Shown: positions 1 through 7,254, numbered from the stretch's first letter. The stretch is DNA of 25,392 bases from DATAVB01 sp040414495 (GCA_040414495.1 JBEDUI010000193.1:1-25392), one strand, 5' to 3'. A program made the numbers and translations. Notes: generated by a model from the sequence alone, not told the origin.

Positions 1-17
1 TTTATCGGATGTCTTCT

Positions 18-35
18 AAACTGTACGTATAGTTT
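18..35. promoter_or_regulatory. Candidate operator overlapping the -10 of the aldo/keto reductase gene
   Basis: AAACTGTACGTATAGTTT is an 18-base inverted repeat with a single mismatched pair (G against T). A -10-like hexamer TATAGT (28-33) lies inside it, so a dimeric repressor bound here would block the promoter. Its shape resembles TetR-family operators. The regulator is not identified and may lie left of the window; the -35 is not clear. Confidence 0.5.
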
Positions 36-55
36 TCGTGCAGGGAGACTTCGTC

Positions 56-925
56 ATGGGTCAACTCACTCAGTCGTCGAGGACCTACCCCATCGGGGGC
101 GATCTCGCGGTCAACCGGCTCGGCTACGGCGCGATGCAACTAGCGGGGCCTGGCATCACCGGCGATCCCCGTCGACTCGACGATGCGGTCCACTTGCTGC
201 GCCGCACTGTAGAGCTGGGCGTCACGCTGATTGATACGGCGGATTCGCGCGGACCGTTCAATACGAACCTTCTGGTCCGGGAGGCGCTCTACCCGTATCC
301 CCAGGACCTGGTGATCGCGGCCCGGACCGGCTCGGTGCCGGGGATCCTGAGCTGTGGCGTGCAGTCCGGGCCCTCGGGTTGGCACAACTACACACGAGTT
401 CGCGTCGAGCAGTGCCTGCGCCATCTCGGCCTGGATTGCATCGACCTGTACCAGGTGGACTACATCGACCCGGTGGTGCCGCTGGCCGACCAGCTCGGCA
501 CGCTGTCGGTGCTGCAGCAGCAGGGCAAGATCCGGCACATAGGCCTGGCCGAGGTCTCGGTCGACGAGCTGCGCGCGGCCGAGCAGATCGTCCCGATCGC
601 CTCCGTACAGAACCTGTACAACCTCGGAATGCGTACGGCCGAGCCGCTGGTCGACTACGCCACCGCGCGCGGTATCGCCTTCGTACCGTGGTTCCCGCTG
701 GCCACCGGGCGACTCGGCGGACCGGACAGCGAGCTGGGTCGTATCGCCGGCGAGCGCGGACTGTCGCCGACGCAGGTCGCGCTGGCCTGGCTGCTGCGCC
801 GCTCGCCGGCGATGCTCCCGGTGCCCGGCACGGCGTCGATCGCGGAACTGGAACGCAACATGGCGGCGGCCAATGTCGACCTCACCGACGAGGAGTTCGC
901 GGTGCTGGATGGCGCCACGATCTAA
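56..925 (+). CDS. Aldo/keto reductase family protein with a degenerate active site
   Basis: This 289-residue protein has the (beta/alpha)8 fold signature of NADPH-dependent aldo/keto reductases: an N-terminal RLGYGAM strand, LIDTAD, LRHLGLDCIDLYQ, GKIRHIGL, SVQNLYN, and the C-terminal VPGTAS..LERNM coenzyme-binding end. The ATG at 56 is preferred over the in-frame GTG at 38 because GGGAGA (43-48) sits 7 bases upstream of it. The family's catalytic tetrad is Asp-Tyr-Lys-His. Here Asp60 is kept, but the Tyr position is Arg65 (DTADSRGP instead of DTADxYGP), the Lys position is Arg90 (IAARTG instead of IATKGG) and the His position is Asp135 (LYQVDY instead of LYQLHR). The protein is therefore probably not a classical reductase; it may bind NADP(H) without turnover. 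NAD kinase, which makes NADP, starts 45 bases downstream and is probably co-transcribed. Confidence 0.88.
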   Translation: MGQLTQSSRTYPIGGDLAVNRLGYGAMQLAGPGITGDPRRLDDAVHLLRRTVELGVTLIDTADSRGPFNTNLLVREALYPYPQDLVIAARTGSVPGILSCGVQSGPSGWHNYTRVRVEQCLRHLGLDCIDLYQVDYIDPVVPLADQLGTLSVLQQQGKIRHIGLAEVSVDELRAAEQIVPIASVQNLYNLGMRTAEPLVDYATARGIAFVPWFPLATGRLGGPDSELGRIAGERGLSPTQVALAWLLRRSPAMLPVPGTASIAELERNMAAANVDLTDEEFAVLDGATI

Positions 926-970
926 ACCGTGCGGGTGTGGCCGGTAGCCAGATCGTGTGAGGATCTGCGT

Positions 971-1996
971 ATGACGCATCGCATTGGTCTGGTCGTGCAC
1001 GAGGGGCGGCCGGCCGCGGTCGAAGCCGCGGAATTGGTGCGGCGCTGGGCCGAACGCAACGACATCCCGGTCAGCCCGATCGATGTCTGGCACCCGGACG
1101 AGCCTCCGTACTGCGGGCGCCGCTCGGCGCAGGACGAGGCGGCGGCGGCCGGCCACCCGAGCCTGATCGTCACGGTCGGCGGCGACGGGACGTTCCTGCG
1201 CGGTGCCCGGGTGGCCGCCTGCGACAGCGTTCCGGTGTTGGGTGTCGACGTGGGCCGGGTCGGTTTCCTGACCGAGGTCGCGCCGGTCGAGGTGGAGCGG
1301 GCGCTGGACACCTGGCTGGCCGGCGAGGCGTACATCGAGGAACGGCTGCTACTGACCATGCGGGCTTCGCGTCCGTTGGAGGTGCCCGAAGGAATTGCCA
1401 GCCTGCTGCAGTTCGGGCGTGGCCCGCTGCTGCCCCCGCCGCCACACCGCGAGCTCGACGGCCCGTCGGCCGGAGCCGGGGTCGAATTGGACATCAACGC
1501 GCTCAACGACATCGTGTTCGAGAAGCTGGCCCGCGACCGGCAGGCCAGCATCGCGGTGTACCTCGACGACAAGCCGTTCGCCTCGTACTCGGCCGACGCG
1601 CTCATCATTTCCAGCCCCACCGGCTCGACCGCGTACAACTTCTCCGCCGGCGGTCCGGTGCTTTCGCCGCGATTGAACGGGTTGGTGTTCACCCCAGTGG
1701 CGCCGCACATGATTTACGACCGCAGCACGGTGCTCGCGTCGGACGAGTCGGCCTCGGTCCGGGTACTCGACCACTCCGGGCAGGTCGCGGTGAGTGTGGA
1801 CGGTCAGCTGCGCGGCGTGCTTGATCCCGGTGACTGGGCGACGGTTTATCCGGCCGAGCACCGGGCCCGGCTGATGCGGCTGCGCCCTTCCGACTTCTAC
1901 CGCCGGCTGCGGGACCGGTTTTCGTTGGCCGACGCGCCGGCCGCGCTGGCCGACAGCGCCGTCGCGGCCCGGGATTTGCACGAGCCGGCCGGCTGA
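971..1996 (+). CDS. nadK: NAD(+)/NADH kinase with an internal insertion
   Basis: The 341-residue protein phosphorylates NAD(H) to NADP(H) using ATP or polyphosphate. Family motifs are visible: GGDGT (70-74, phosphate and metal binding), GVDVGRVGFLTE (91-102), LNDIVFEK (178-185; most homologues have NE rather than ND), SSPTGSTAYNFSAGGP (214-229), FTPVAPH (240-246) and SVDGQ (275-279). The ATG at 971 is chosen over an earlier in-frame ATG at 929 because GAGGAT (959-964) lies 6 bases upstream. Residues about 132-172 form an extra proline/glycine-rich stretch (LLPPPPHRELDG) between the GFLTE segment and the LND strand, where typical enzymes have a short connection; with a C-terminal tail this explains the length above the usual 290-300. 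It sits 45 bases after the aldo/keto reductase gene. The annotation is secure; the role of the insert is unknown. Confidence 0.92.
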   Translation: MTHRIGLVVHEGRPAAVEAAELVRRWAERNDIPVSPIDVWHPDEPPYCGRRSAQDEAAAAGHPSLIVTVGGDGTFLRGARVAACDSVPVLGVDVGRVGFLTEVAPVEVERALDTWLAGEAYIEERLLLTMRASRPLEVPEGIASLLQFGRGPLLPPPPHRELDGPSAGAGVELDINALNDIVFEKLARDRQASIAVYLDDKPFASYSADALIISSPTGSTAYNFSAGGPVLSPRLNGLVFTPVAPHMIYDRSTVLASDESASVRVLDHSGQVAVSVDGQLRGVLDPGDWATVYPAEHRARLMRLRPSDFYRRLRDRFSLADAPAALADSAVAARDLHEPAG

Positions 1997-2156
1997 GTTT
2001 GGTCTCAATGGCGTAAAGAAACGGCGTGTCGTATCTCGGCGCGTAATTGCCAGCTCTTGTTTCTCGATCTCTGTTCGAGTCGCCGACTCAGGAAATGGAT
2101 CGGTGGCGATCGATGGTGCGTCTTGTGGGCGCGCACGGTGGAGTGGGTGAGAAAGC

Positions 2157-2378
2157 ATGAGTACGCAGATCACGCCCGATACGAAGGTCAAGACGGTCGC
2201 CCCGCTGCCCTCCCGGGAGGGGGAGGAGCAGGATCTGATCCCGTCCGGCACGGTTGGGGTCGTTCGTGAGGTGTACGCCGACGCGCTCGGCGGGTACCGG
2301 GTGGAGTTCCAGCTGCCGAAGGGCGCGGTCGTCTCGGCCGTCTTGTACGAGAAGCAGATGACGCTGGTCGGGGGTTAG
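2157..2378 (+). CDS. Small DUF4926-like beta-barrel protein
   Basis: This 73-residue protein starts at an ATG preceded by GTGGGTGAGAAAGC, whose GGTGAG is a weak ribosome site. The pattern of a short strand, then GTVGVVREVY, GGYRVEFQ and a final strand (EKQMTLV) resembles the DUF4926 family of about 60-70 residue proteins built as a small SH3-like barrel. I judge the family from the GTVGVV...Y.VEF pattern only. It is flanked by about 160 and 118 bases without other genes, so it is probably its own transcription unit. Function is unknown. It differs from the usual DUF4926 proteins in a charged insertion (PLPSREGEEQDLIPSG) before the GTVG turn. Confidence 0.7.
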   Translation: MSTQITPDTKVKTVAPLPSREGEEQDLIPSGTVGVVREVYADALGGYRVEFQLPKGAVVSAVLYEKQMTLVGG

Positions 2379-2461
2379 TCGATCCAGCGGCGCATCGCTG
2401 CCACTCACGGTTTGACGTCATCGCCAACCCAGCTATATCGCGGCTTTTCCTGCCCATTCGC

Positions 2462-2497
2462 TTGACACGACGTCGTCGTGCCGTCAGATTGATGTCA
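2462..2497 (+). promoter_or_regulatory. Leaderless promoter with palindromic spacer for the ABC-2 operon
   Basis: TTGACA (2462-2467, perfect -35) is followed after 17 bases by CAGATT (2485-2490), and the ATG of the ATPase gene begins 7 bases after the end of the -10. Transcription is therefore predicted to start at or next to the A of ATG at 2497, and no Shine-Dalgarno is present. The spacer contains the perfect 7-1-7 palindrome CACGACGTCGTCGTG (2466-2480), a candidate operator. The promoter is read directly; regulation is inference. Confidence 0.6.
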
Positions 2498-3558
2498 TGT
2501 TGCCACAAGCTGACGTCACTGAGGCGTTACGAGAAGACGTGCGCGAGCAGGTGATCGAGGTTCGCGACCTGCGCCGCACGTTCGTCAAGCGCAAGGGCTG
2601 GCTGCGCTCGGGCGAGTCGGTCGAGGCGGTCCGCGGGATCAGCTTCTCGGTGCCGCGCGGGACCGTGTTCGGCATGCTCGGCCCCAACGGCGCGGGCAAG
2701 ACCACCACGATCAAGATGCTGTCCACGATGCTGCTGCCGACGTCGGGCACCGCCACGGTGGCCGGCTTTGATGTCGCCCGGGACGAGTTGGCGGTGCGCC
2801 GCCGGCTCGGCGTGCTGTTCGGCGGTGACAAAGGGCTCTACAACCAGCTGTCCGGGCGGGAGAACCTGCGCTACTTCGGCCGGCTCTACGGCATGGCCGA
2901 CGCCGCGATCCGGGAGCGCTCGGCCCGCTTACTCGACCTGGTCCATCTGACCGACCGGGCCGAGGAACGGGTGGAGAGCTATTCGCGCGGTATGAAGCAG
3001 CGGCTGCACATCGCCAAGACCCTGCTGCATGACCCGGCCGTGGTGATCCTGGACGAGCCGACGATCGGGCTCGATCCGGCCTCGGCCATCGACGTCCGCC
3101 GGCTCATCGCCGACCTGGTGCCCACCCACACGGTCCTACTCACCACGCACGACATGCATGAGGCGGATGTGTTGTGCGATGACATCGCCATCGTGGATCA
3201 GGGCCAGATCGTCGCCTCGGGGCATCCGGCCGACCTGAAGCACTCGGCCGAGGTCGACCGGCAGGTGGCGATCACGCTGGCCAGTCAGAGTCCCGCCGAC
3301 CGGACCAAGTTGGTCGCCCACGCCGAGCAATTGCCGGGCGTCACCCGCGTTCATTACGAGTCGGGGACCGATGACCTGTTGACCTTGCGCTGCGCCGATA
3401 CCGCCGCCACCCTCGACCGGTCGCTGGCCCTGCTGCGGGAAATCGAGGTCTCGGTACGTAGCGTCGAGATTCGCGAACCGTCCCTTGAGGACGCATTTCT
3501 GGCCGCGACCGGTCGGGAATTCGAGGAATCCGACGATACAACGCCGGAGCAGTCGTGA
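2497..3558 (+). CDS. ABC-2 transporter ATP-binding protein
   Basis: This 353-residue ATPase powers an exporter formed with the next two permeases. Walker A is GPNGAGKTTT (62-71), the signature is YSRGMKQR (162-169, where the canonical LSGGQ is replaced by SRGMK), Walker B is VVILDEPT (182-189) with the D-loop GLDPAS, and the switch histidine is in LLTTHDMHEAD. This set, plus VLFGGDKGLYNQLSGREN in the Q-loop/helical region, is typical of DrrA/CcmA-like ATPases of drug, lipid or polysaccharide ABC-2 exporters. The roughly 130 residues after the nucleotide-binding core form the C-terminal extension ending in the usual PSLEDAFLAATGR. The start at 2497 has no Shine-Dalgarno but fits a leaderless mRNA. 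The TGA overlaps the GTG of the next gene (GTGA), implying translational coupling. Substrate unknown. Confidence 0.93.
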   Translation: MLPQADVTEALREDVREQVIEVRDLRRTFVKRKGWLRSGESVEAVRGISFSVPRGTVFGMLGPNGAGKTTTIKMLSTMLLPTSGTATVAGFDVARDELAVRRRLGVLFGGDKGLYNQLSGRENLRYFGRLYGMADAAIRERSARLLDLVHLTDRAEERVESYSRGMKQRLHIAKTLLHDPAVVILDEPTIGLDPASAIDVRRLIADLVPTHTVLLTTHDMHEADVLCDDIAIVDQGQIVASGHPADLKHSAEVDRQVAITLASQSPADRTKLVAHAEQLPGVTRVHYESGTDDLLTLRCADTAATLDRSLALLREIEVSVRSVEIREPSLEDAFLAATGREFEESDDTTPEQS

Positions 3559-4409
3559 GTACGCACACCGAGTCGCTCGCTGGTAAGCGCTATCTCGACG
3601 ACCATAATCCACTGTGGAGCGAGTGGCGTCTGATCGCCGCCACGGCGCGAACGCATTTGCTGCGTACCTTCGCCAACCCGATCATGATCATGCGGGCGCC
3701 GCTCATGCCGGTACTGATGCTTGTCACCATGCGGGTGGTGTACTCGGCCTCGGGGCAGCGGCAGATCGATGGGCAGGATGTGGTCGGCTATCTCGCGGTT
3801 GGAATGTTGGCCACGCTGGCCTGGACCGCGGCCGTGTGGGGTGGCGGATCGGCGCTGCAGTCGGAGATCTACGCCGGTACGTTCGGCGCGGTGATCGTCG
3901 CGCCCGGCCGTACCACGTCGGTGATCGTGGGGAACGGTATCGGCGGCATCATCTGGGGAATACCGGGATTGGTTGTCTGCCTGGCGATCGCGGTGCCGCT
4001 GGGTGCGCACGTCGATATCCAGCATCCGGTCGCCGCGATCTGCGCGCTGCTGGCGCTGTATATGAGCACGTTGGCGATCGGTCTGGGTTTTGGCGGGCTG
4101 TTCATCCTGTCCCGGCAGGCCAACGCCATGGCGAATTTCTTTCAGGCGCCGATTTATCTCCTGGCTGGGTTTTACGTACCGCGGTCGGTCCTGCCGGGTT
4201 GGCTGCACGCGATTTCGGATGTGATACCGATGTCCTATGCCCTAGATGCGTTGCGTGATACAACTCTCTCGGGAGCCTCGTTCATGGCCGTATGGCGGCC
4301 ATTGTTGGCCACGATCGGTACCGCCGCCTTGTTCATGGCCGCGGGTGTCTGGTCGCTGCGGCGGATGGATAACGCACTGCGCCGGCGCGGCAGTCTGGAC
4401 CTGTTGTGA
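3555..4409 (+). CDS. ABC-2 type transporter permease (first subunit)
   Basis: This 284-residue inner-membrane protein has about six hydrophobic segments after a cytosolic N-terminus ending in ARTHLLRTFANPIMIM, the amphipathic elbow helix of ABC-2 permeases. The conserved region near QSEIYAGTFGAVIVAPGR corresponds to the E-x-GT-E/F-like coupling segment, and PIYLLAGFYVPRSVLPGWL is the periplasmic re-entrant region seen in NodJ/DrrB relatives. It begins with a GTG that overlaps the ATPase stop and ends in a GTGA overlap with the second permease, so the three genes form a tight operon. Two different permeases suggest a heterodimeric channel. The exported compound cannot be told from sequence. 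Confidence 0.9.
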   Translation: MSTHTESLAGKRYLDDHNPLWSEWRLIAATARTHLLRTFANPIMIMRAPLMPVLMLVTMRVVYSASGQRQIDGQDVVGYLAVGMLATLAWTAAVWGGGSALQSEIYAGTFGAVIVAPGRTTSVIVGNGIGGIIWGIPGLVVCLAIAVPLGAHVDIQHPVAAICALLALYMSTLAIGLGFGGLFILSRQANAMANFFQAPIYLLAGFYVPRSVLPGWLHAISDVIPMSYALDALRDTTLSGASFMAVWRPLLATIGTAALFMAAGVWSLRRMDNALRRRGSLDLL

Positions 4410-5212
4410 GCGCCCGCGCGTATCCGGTGTCGGCCCAGCTGCGGCTGATGGTCGCCGCCGCGAGCGCGGTCGGCCGAACGAAAATCCAGACCTCCGGGTT
4501 GTTCTTCTACATTCTGGTGTGGATGACGGTCCCGGTATTCAACCTCTTCATGGTCGCGCTGATTTATCGCGGCAACAATTCCTTACAGGATTACGCGATC
4601 GTCGGCGGTGCCGGCATGGCGTTGCTGTTCGGAATGCAGTTCAATGCCGGCGAAATACTCGACAACGAGCGGCAGCGCGGAACGCTCGGGAACCTGTTCC
4701 TGGCGCCGGTGCCGCGATACGCCTGGCTGGCTGGATTCCAGCTGTTCGCTTTCGCCGAGGCGGTGAGCGCGGCGGCGATCACGGTGGCCGGTGGCGCGAT
4801 CGCGTTTGGTGTGCATCTGGCGATCAACCCGCTGGCGTTTGTGCTGACCCTGCTGCTTTTCGTCGCCTGCATGTGGGGATTCAGCATGATTATTGGCTCG
4901 ATCGGGGTGGCGGTACGTGACGCCAACCAACTGTCCAATCTGGTGTTTACGCCGGTGGCGCTGTTGGCTGGGACGATGCTTCCGGTCGCGCTGATGCCGT
5001 TGTGGCTCCGGATTCCTGCCCGCGGCTTGCCGTTTGGATATGGAATTCAAGCGCTGGTCGGGGCGAGTACGAGAAATGCTTCGGTCGCCGCGCTGTGGCG
5101 GGATCTGCTGCCACTGGCCGGATTCGCGGTGTTACTGCCGGTCGTTGGCATCATCGCTTTCGATCGGGTCGAGCGGCTGGCCCGGCGGCGCGGCGTGCTC
5201 GATCTGGTGTGA
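4406..5212 (+). CDS. ABC-2 type transporter permease (second subunit)
   Basis: This 268-residue membrane protein is a paralogue of the preceding permease. It has about six transmembrane stretches, a coupling-region motif NERQRGTLGNLFLAPVPR and the re-entrant segment VFTPVALLAGTMLPVALMPLWLR. Both permeases end similarly (RRRGSLDLL and RRRGVLDLV), supporting duplication and a heterodimer. It starts with the GTG overlapping the previous stop and is the last gene of the operon. Downstream (5268-5285) lies a perfect 8-2-8 inverted repeat that could terminate the transcript. Assignment to the ABC-2 superfamily is firm; substrate unknown. Confidence 0.9.
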   Translation: MSARAYPVSAQLRLMVAAASAVGRTKIQTSGLFFYILVWMTVPVFNLFMVALIYRGNNSLQDYAIVGGAGMALLFGMQFNAGEILDNERQRGTLGNLFLAPVPRYAWLAGFQLFAFAEAVSAAAITVAGGAIAFGVHLAINPLAFVLTLLLFVACMWGFSMIIGSIGVAVRDANQLSNLVFTPVALLAGTMLPVALMPLWLRIPARGLPFGYGIQALVGASTRNASVAALWRDLLPLAGFAVLLPVVGIIAFDRVERLARRRGVLDLV

Positions 5213-5267
5213 CAAGCCGAATGTGATCAATTTCCCTGTGATCAGAGCGACCACCATGCAGTCGGGG

Positions 5268-5285
5268 AACCGCCGAACGGCGGTT
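5268..5285 (+). terminator. Possible terminator or operator hairpin after the ABC-2 operon
   Basis: AACCGCCGAACGGCGGTT is a perfect 8-base inverted repeat with a 2-base centre. A run that is only modestly T-rich follows (GGTTGGTCGTTGCTG). It could end the ABC operon, or act as an operator for the gene starting near 5319. A loop of two bases is short for RNA, so its real role is uncertain. Confidence 0.35.
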
Positions 5286-5318
5286 GGTTGGTCGTTGCTG
5301 ATTGTTCACGCTGACCGA

Positions 5319-5633
5319 ATGGAACACGCCGAGCCAGAGGTCATCGAACGGGCCGGCGCCGCGCCATCGCACGATTCGGATGGCATGTGGCGCCGGTCGA
5401 TCGATGAGATCACCGACCGGCTTGAGCGGCGACTGGCCGTCACCGGCGTACACCGGGATGTCGTGGAGGCCGCGGTCCGCAGCGGCTGGGCCCGTTTCGA
5501 TAACGCCAAAATCACTAATTTCCAAGCCATTCTGGCCGAGCGCAGCGCTTACGAGGCTCTGGTCGAGTGGTACGGCGACGGCCGCAGTGGCCAGCGAGCC
5601 GAACCACGGTCGGCCGAGGTGGCGAGGGGATAG
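5319..5633 (+). CDS. Small protein with a three-helix-bundle dimerization-like domain
   Basis: The predicted 104-residue product has one recognisable region, about residues 26-84 (SIDEITDRLERRLAV..VHRDVVEAAVRSGWARFDNAKITNFQAILAERSAYEAL). This matches my recollection of the small actinobacterial three-helix-bundle dimerization domain family, in which a VxxAVxxxxxRF core is followed by a helix ending in VERxA. The start is uncertain: ATG 5319 is used here, ATG 5256 would add 21 residues and ATG 5385 would remove 22, and none has a clear Shine-Dalgarno. The C-terminal tail (GDGRSGQRAEPRSAEVARG) is low-complexity and lies in the 85-base overlap with the convergent STAS gene. Function unknown; such proteins are often regulatory or stress-associated, which is inference. 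Confidence 0.65.
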   Translation: MEHAEPEVIERAGAAPSHDSDGMWRRSIDEITDRLERRLAVTGVHRDVVEAAVRSGWARFDNAKITNFQAILAERSAYEALVEWYGDGRSGQRAEPRSAEVARG

Positions 5634-5983
5634 CGCAGCCCGAGATCGTCGCGCAGTCCGGTCAACTCGATCAGCTGCAGCAGTACGTCGCTGAGCCGGG
5701 AGAGGACCAATTCGCCGCCGGTCGCGTCAAGCTCGCGGCGTGCGGCCCGCACGGCGTTCAGACCGGCGCAATCGCAGAAGGTCACGCCCGATAAGTCGGC
5801 GCTGATGCGGCGCCGGCCGGTGTTGGTCAGCCAGTCGATCGCCTCGGCGAACCGTGGTGCGGTGGCGAGGTCGAGCTCTCCGCTCACGCAGAGCCGGCCG
5901 CGGTTGCCGGTCGTACTCATGGTGACGCTAAAGAGCGCGTTGTGCTCGCAGCCCGGCCGGACGCGCGGTCTTCTGGCTGTCAT
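5549..5983 (-). CDS. STAS-domain protein (anti-sigma factor antagonist-like)
   Basis: This 144-residue protein carries a STAS domain from about residue 17 to 120 (VSGELDLATAPRFAEAI, SADLSGVTFCDCAGLNAV, GGELVLSRLSDVLLQLIELTGL). In partner-switching systems such proteins bind serine-kinase anti-sigma factors and are controlled by phosphorylation of a Ser in the D-S-S/A-G motif. Here that position is Cys72 (D-C-A-G), so canonical phospho-control is unlikely. The ATG at 5983 is well supported by GGGAGGGA 4-11 bases upstream. The tail after residue 120 is basic and overlaps the convergent three-helix gene by 85 bases. No kinase gene is adjacent. It may act in the SigB/SigF-type network suggested at 12-19 kb, but this is inference. 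Confidence 0.85.
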   Translation of the reverse strand: MTARRPRVRPGCEHNALFSVTMSTTGNRGRLCVSGELDLATAPRFAEAIDWLTNTGRRRISADLSGVTFCDCAGLNAVRAARRELDATGGELVLSRLSDVLLQLIELTGLRDDLGLRYPLATSADRGSARWPLRPSPYHSTRAS

Positions 5984-6624
5984 ATGGTCCCTCCCCGTTC
6001 CGGGCGACGATGCCCGGCTGACGACCCCGACCGCTGCTCCGATGTGGACAGTGGCCGCGACCTTCAGCCGAGATTGACGCTAGACCCGAGTCGCGCCGGC
6101 CCGAAAGGGTGATTTCGGCGGAGAACGTTTCCCCGGTAGATGAGTCGACCGAAGTTCGGCTGCTGGACACCTTCTCGTAACCCTCCGGCAGGCCGTTGAC
6201 CCGCGTTGTTGTGCGTTGTGCGTTTTCGGCTCGGATCACGATTCGTGCGGTCCCGATTCAGATGTCGGATCGGGTGGGCGAAGTCACCTTGTTCCTCGCC
6301 GCACAATTCCCTCATATGCGGTTTTGATACGCGTTGCGCAACGGGTCGAGTTTCGCGGAACTGGTCGGGCGGCCCGCTCTGTGCCGGTGGCTGATCGGTC
6401 GGCCTCGTACGCGACGTGGATCCGGAGCTGCCCGGCCGGAAGGATCGGCCGATGATCGGCATTTTCGATCGGCCGGGGAGCGTGCGCAACCGCAGGCCGC
6501 ATGGGTTTGGCACGCGCGGATCGGCGGAATTCTCCGTACTGTCCGCCGCTAATGCGGTTGTGCGATAGTGAGCGCGAAATCGACTGCGTGCTGGCCTCGA
6601 TCCGCGCTTTTGCGCGCGCCGCAC
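5984..6624. other. About 640 bases with no convincing gene
   Basis: No reading frame here shows family similarity or consistent codon bias. The open frame running through on the minus strand (6064-6624) is an arginine/serine-rich readthrough of the broken DUF222 gene. Short GATCGGC/GCCGATC inverted motifs recur between 6440 and 6475. I read it as decayed sequence plus the upstream region of the STAS gene. Confidence 0.5.
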
Positions 6625-7008
6625 GCCTTCGGAGGCGGCGGCCGCGGTGGCCGGCAATTCCGGTTCGACGATTTCACCGGAGATGCTGACCGAACTCACT
6701 AATTCCTGGGCCGACCGGACCCGGGCCTTCGCCTCAGTCGGCGAGAGCCGTAACCGGGCCTGTAAAAATGCTTCGGTTGATAATCCGGCTTCCTGACCGG
6801 CCACATCTTGCACAGCACACTCAGCCACGTAACGGAGCCGACCGAATTCGAACCGCCGCACCACCCGTTCATAGCGTTCCATCGAATCGGCCAGCTTCTG
6901 TCCCCGCGAGCGCGACAACTGTGCCTGATCGAACCGATCCGCAGCAGCCTCCATCAACCCGAGGAAATCCTCCATCGGATCCGGGTCAAAAGGCGTCGCG
7001 CTGCTCAT
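6625..7008 (-). pseudogene. Truncated DUF222 (13E12 repeat) protein remnant
   Basis: From the ATG at 7008 the frame reads a good DUF222 N-terminus: SMERYERVVRRFEFGRLRYVAE, CAVQDVAGQEAG, LSTEAFLQARLRLSPTEAK and VSISGEIVEPELPATAAAA, about 128 residues. The family is normally 400-500 residues with a C-terminal HNH nuclease domain. After about 6624 the similarity stops abruptly and the frame continues only as low-information basic sequence. The downstream half and the HNH domain are missing from all frames I checked in 6060-6624, so this is a deletion remnant rather than a simple frameshift. DUF222/HNH genes are multicopy in many actinobacteria and are commonly found as fragments. Confidence 0.75.
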
Positions 7009-7254
7009 ATCCAGAAGCCTAGAGCCACCCAGCGACAAAACCGGCCGGGAACGGGGCCAAGAAAAAAGAATTACCGCGGGTCATCAACACGTCACAATCC
7101 GCGTGACATAAGCGATCGGAGTCGATGCAGGGATCGGAAATAATCGCGCGCACGCATGGAGACCGCACGGGAATACCAGCCGGCACCGCGCCGGTTCAGC
7201 GCGGATGATGCCGCGGAAATTGGCAGCAGCGGGTCGACTTGATTAGCCGGGGCC
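7009..7254. other. Intergenic region between the DUF222 remnant and tetR
   Basis: These 246 bases hold no credible gene. An A-rich run (about 7061-7071) and scattered GCGCG-type short repeats are present. I see no clear terminator for the tetR gene reading into it. Confidence 0.4.

Noticed and set aside
140..1156. Long minus-strand open frame (338 codons)
   Set aside because: Antisense shadow of the aldo/keto reductase and NAD kinase genes; arginine-rich with no family similarity.
2060..2090. CTGTTCGAGT resembling a tRNA T-loop
   Set aside because: The flanking stems do not pair and no acceptor or anticodon arms can be built around it.
1349..2251. Minus-strand open frame (300 codons) across NAD kinase and the following gap
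   Set aside because: Composition is that of an antisense GC-rich shadow, with no ribosome site.
3354..4208. Minus-strand open frame (284 codons) in the ABC-2 operon
   Set aside because: Shadow of the ATPase and permease genes, which carry clear motifs on the plus strand.
6064..6624. C-terminal continuation of the DUF222 frame
   Set aside because: Open by chance; the residues do not resemble DUF222 or HNH sequence.
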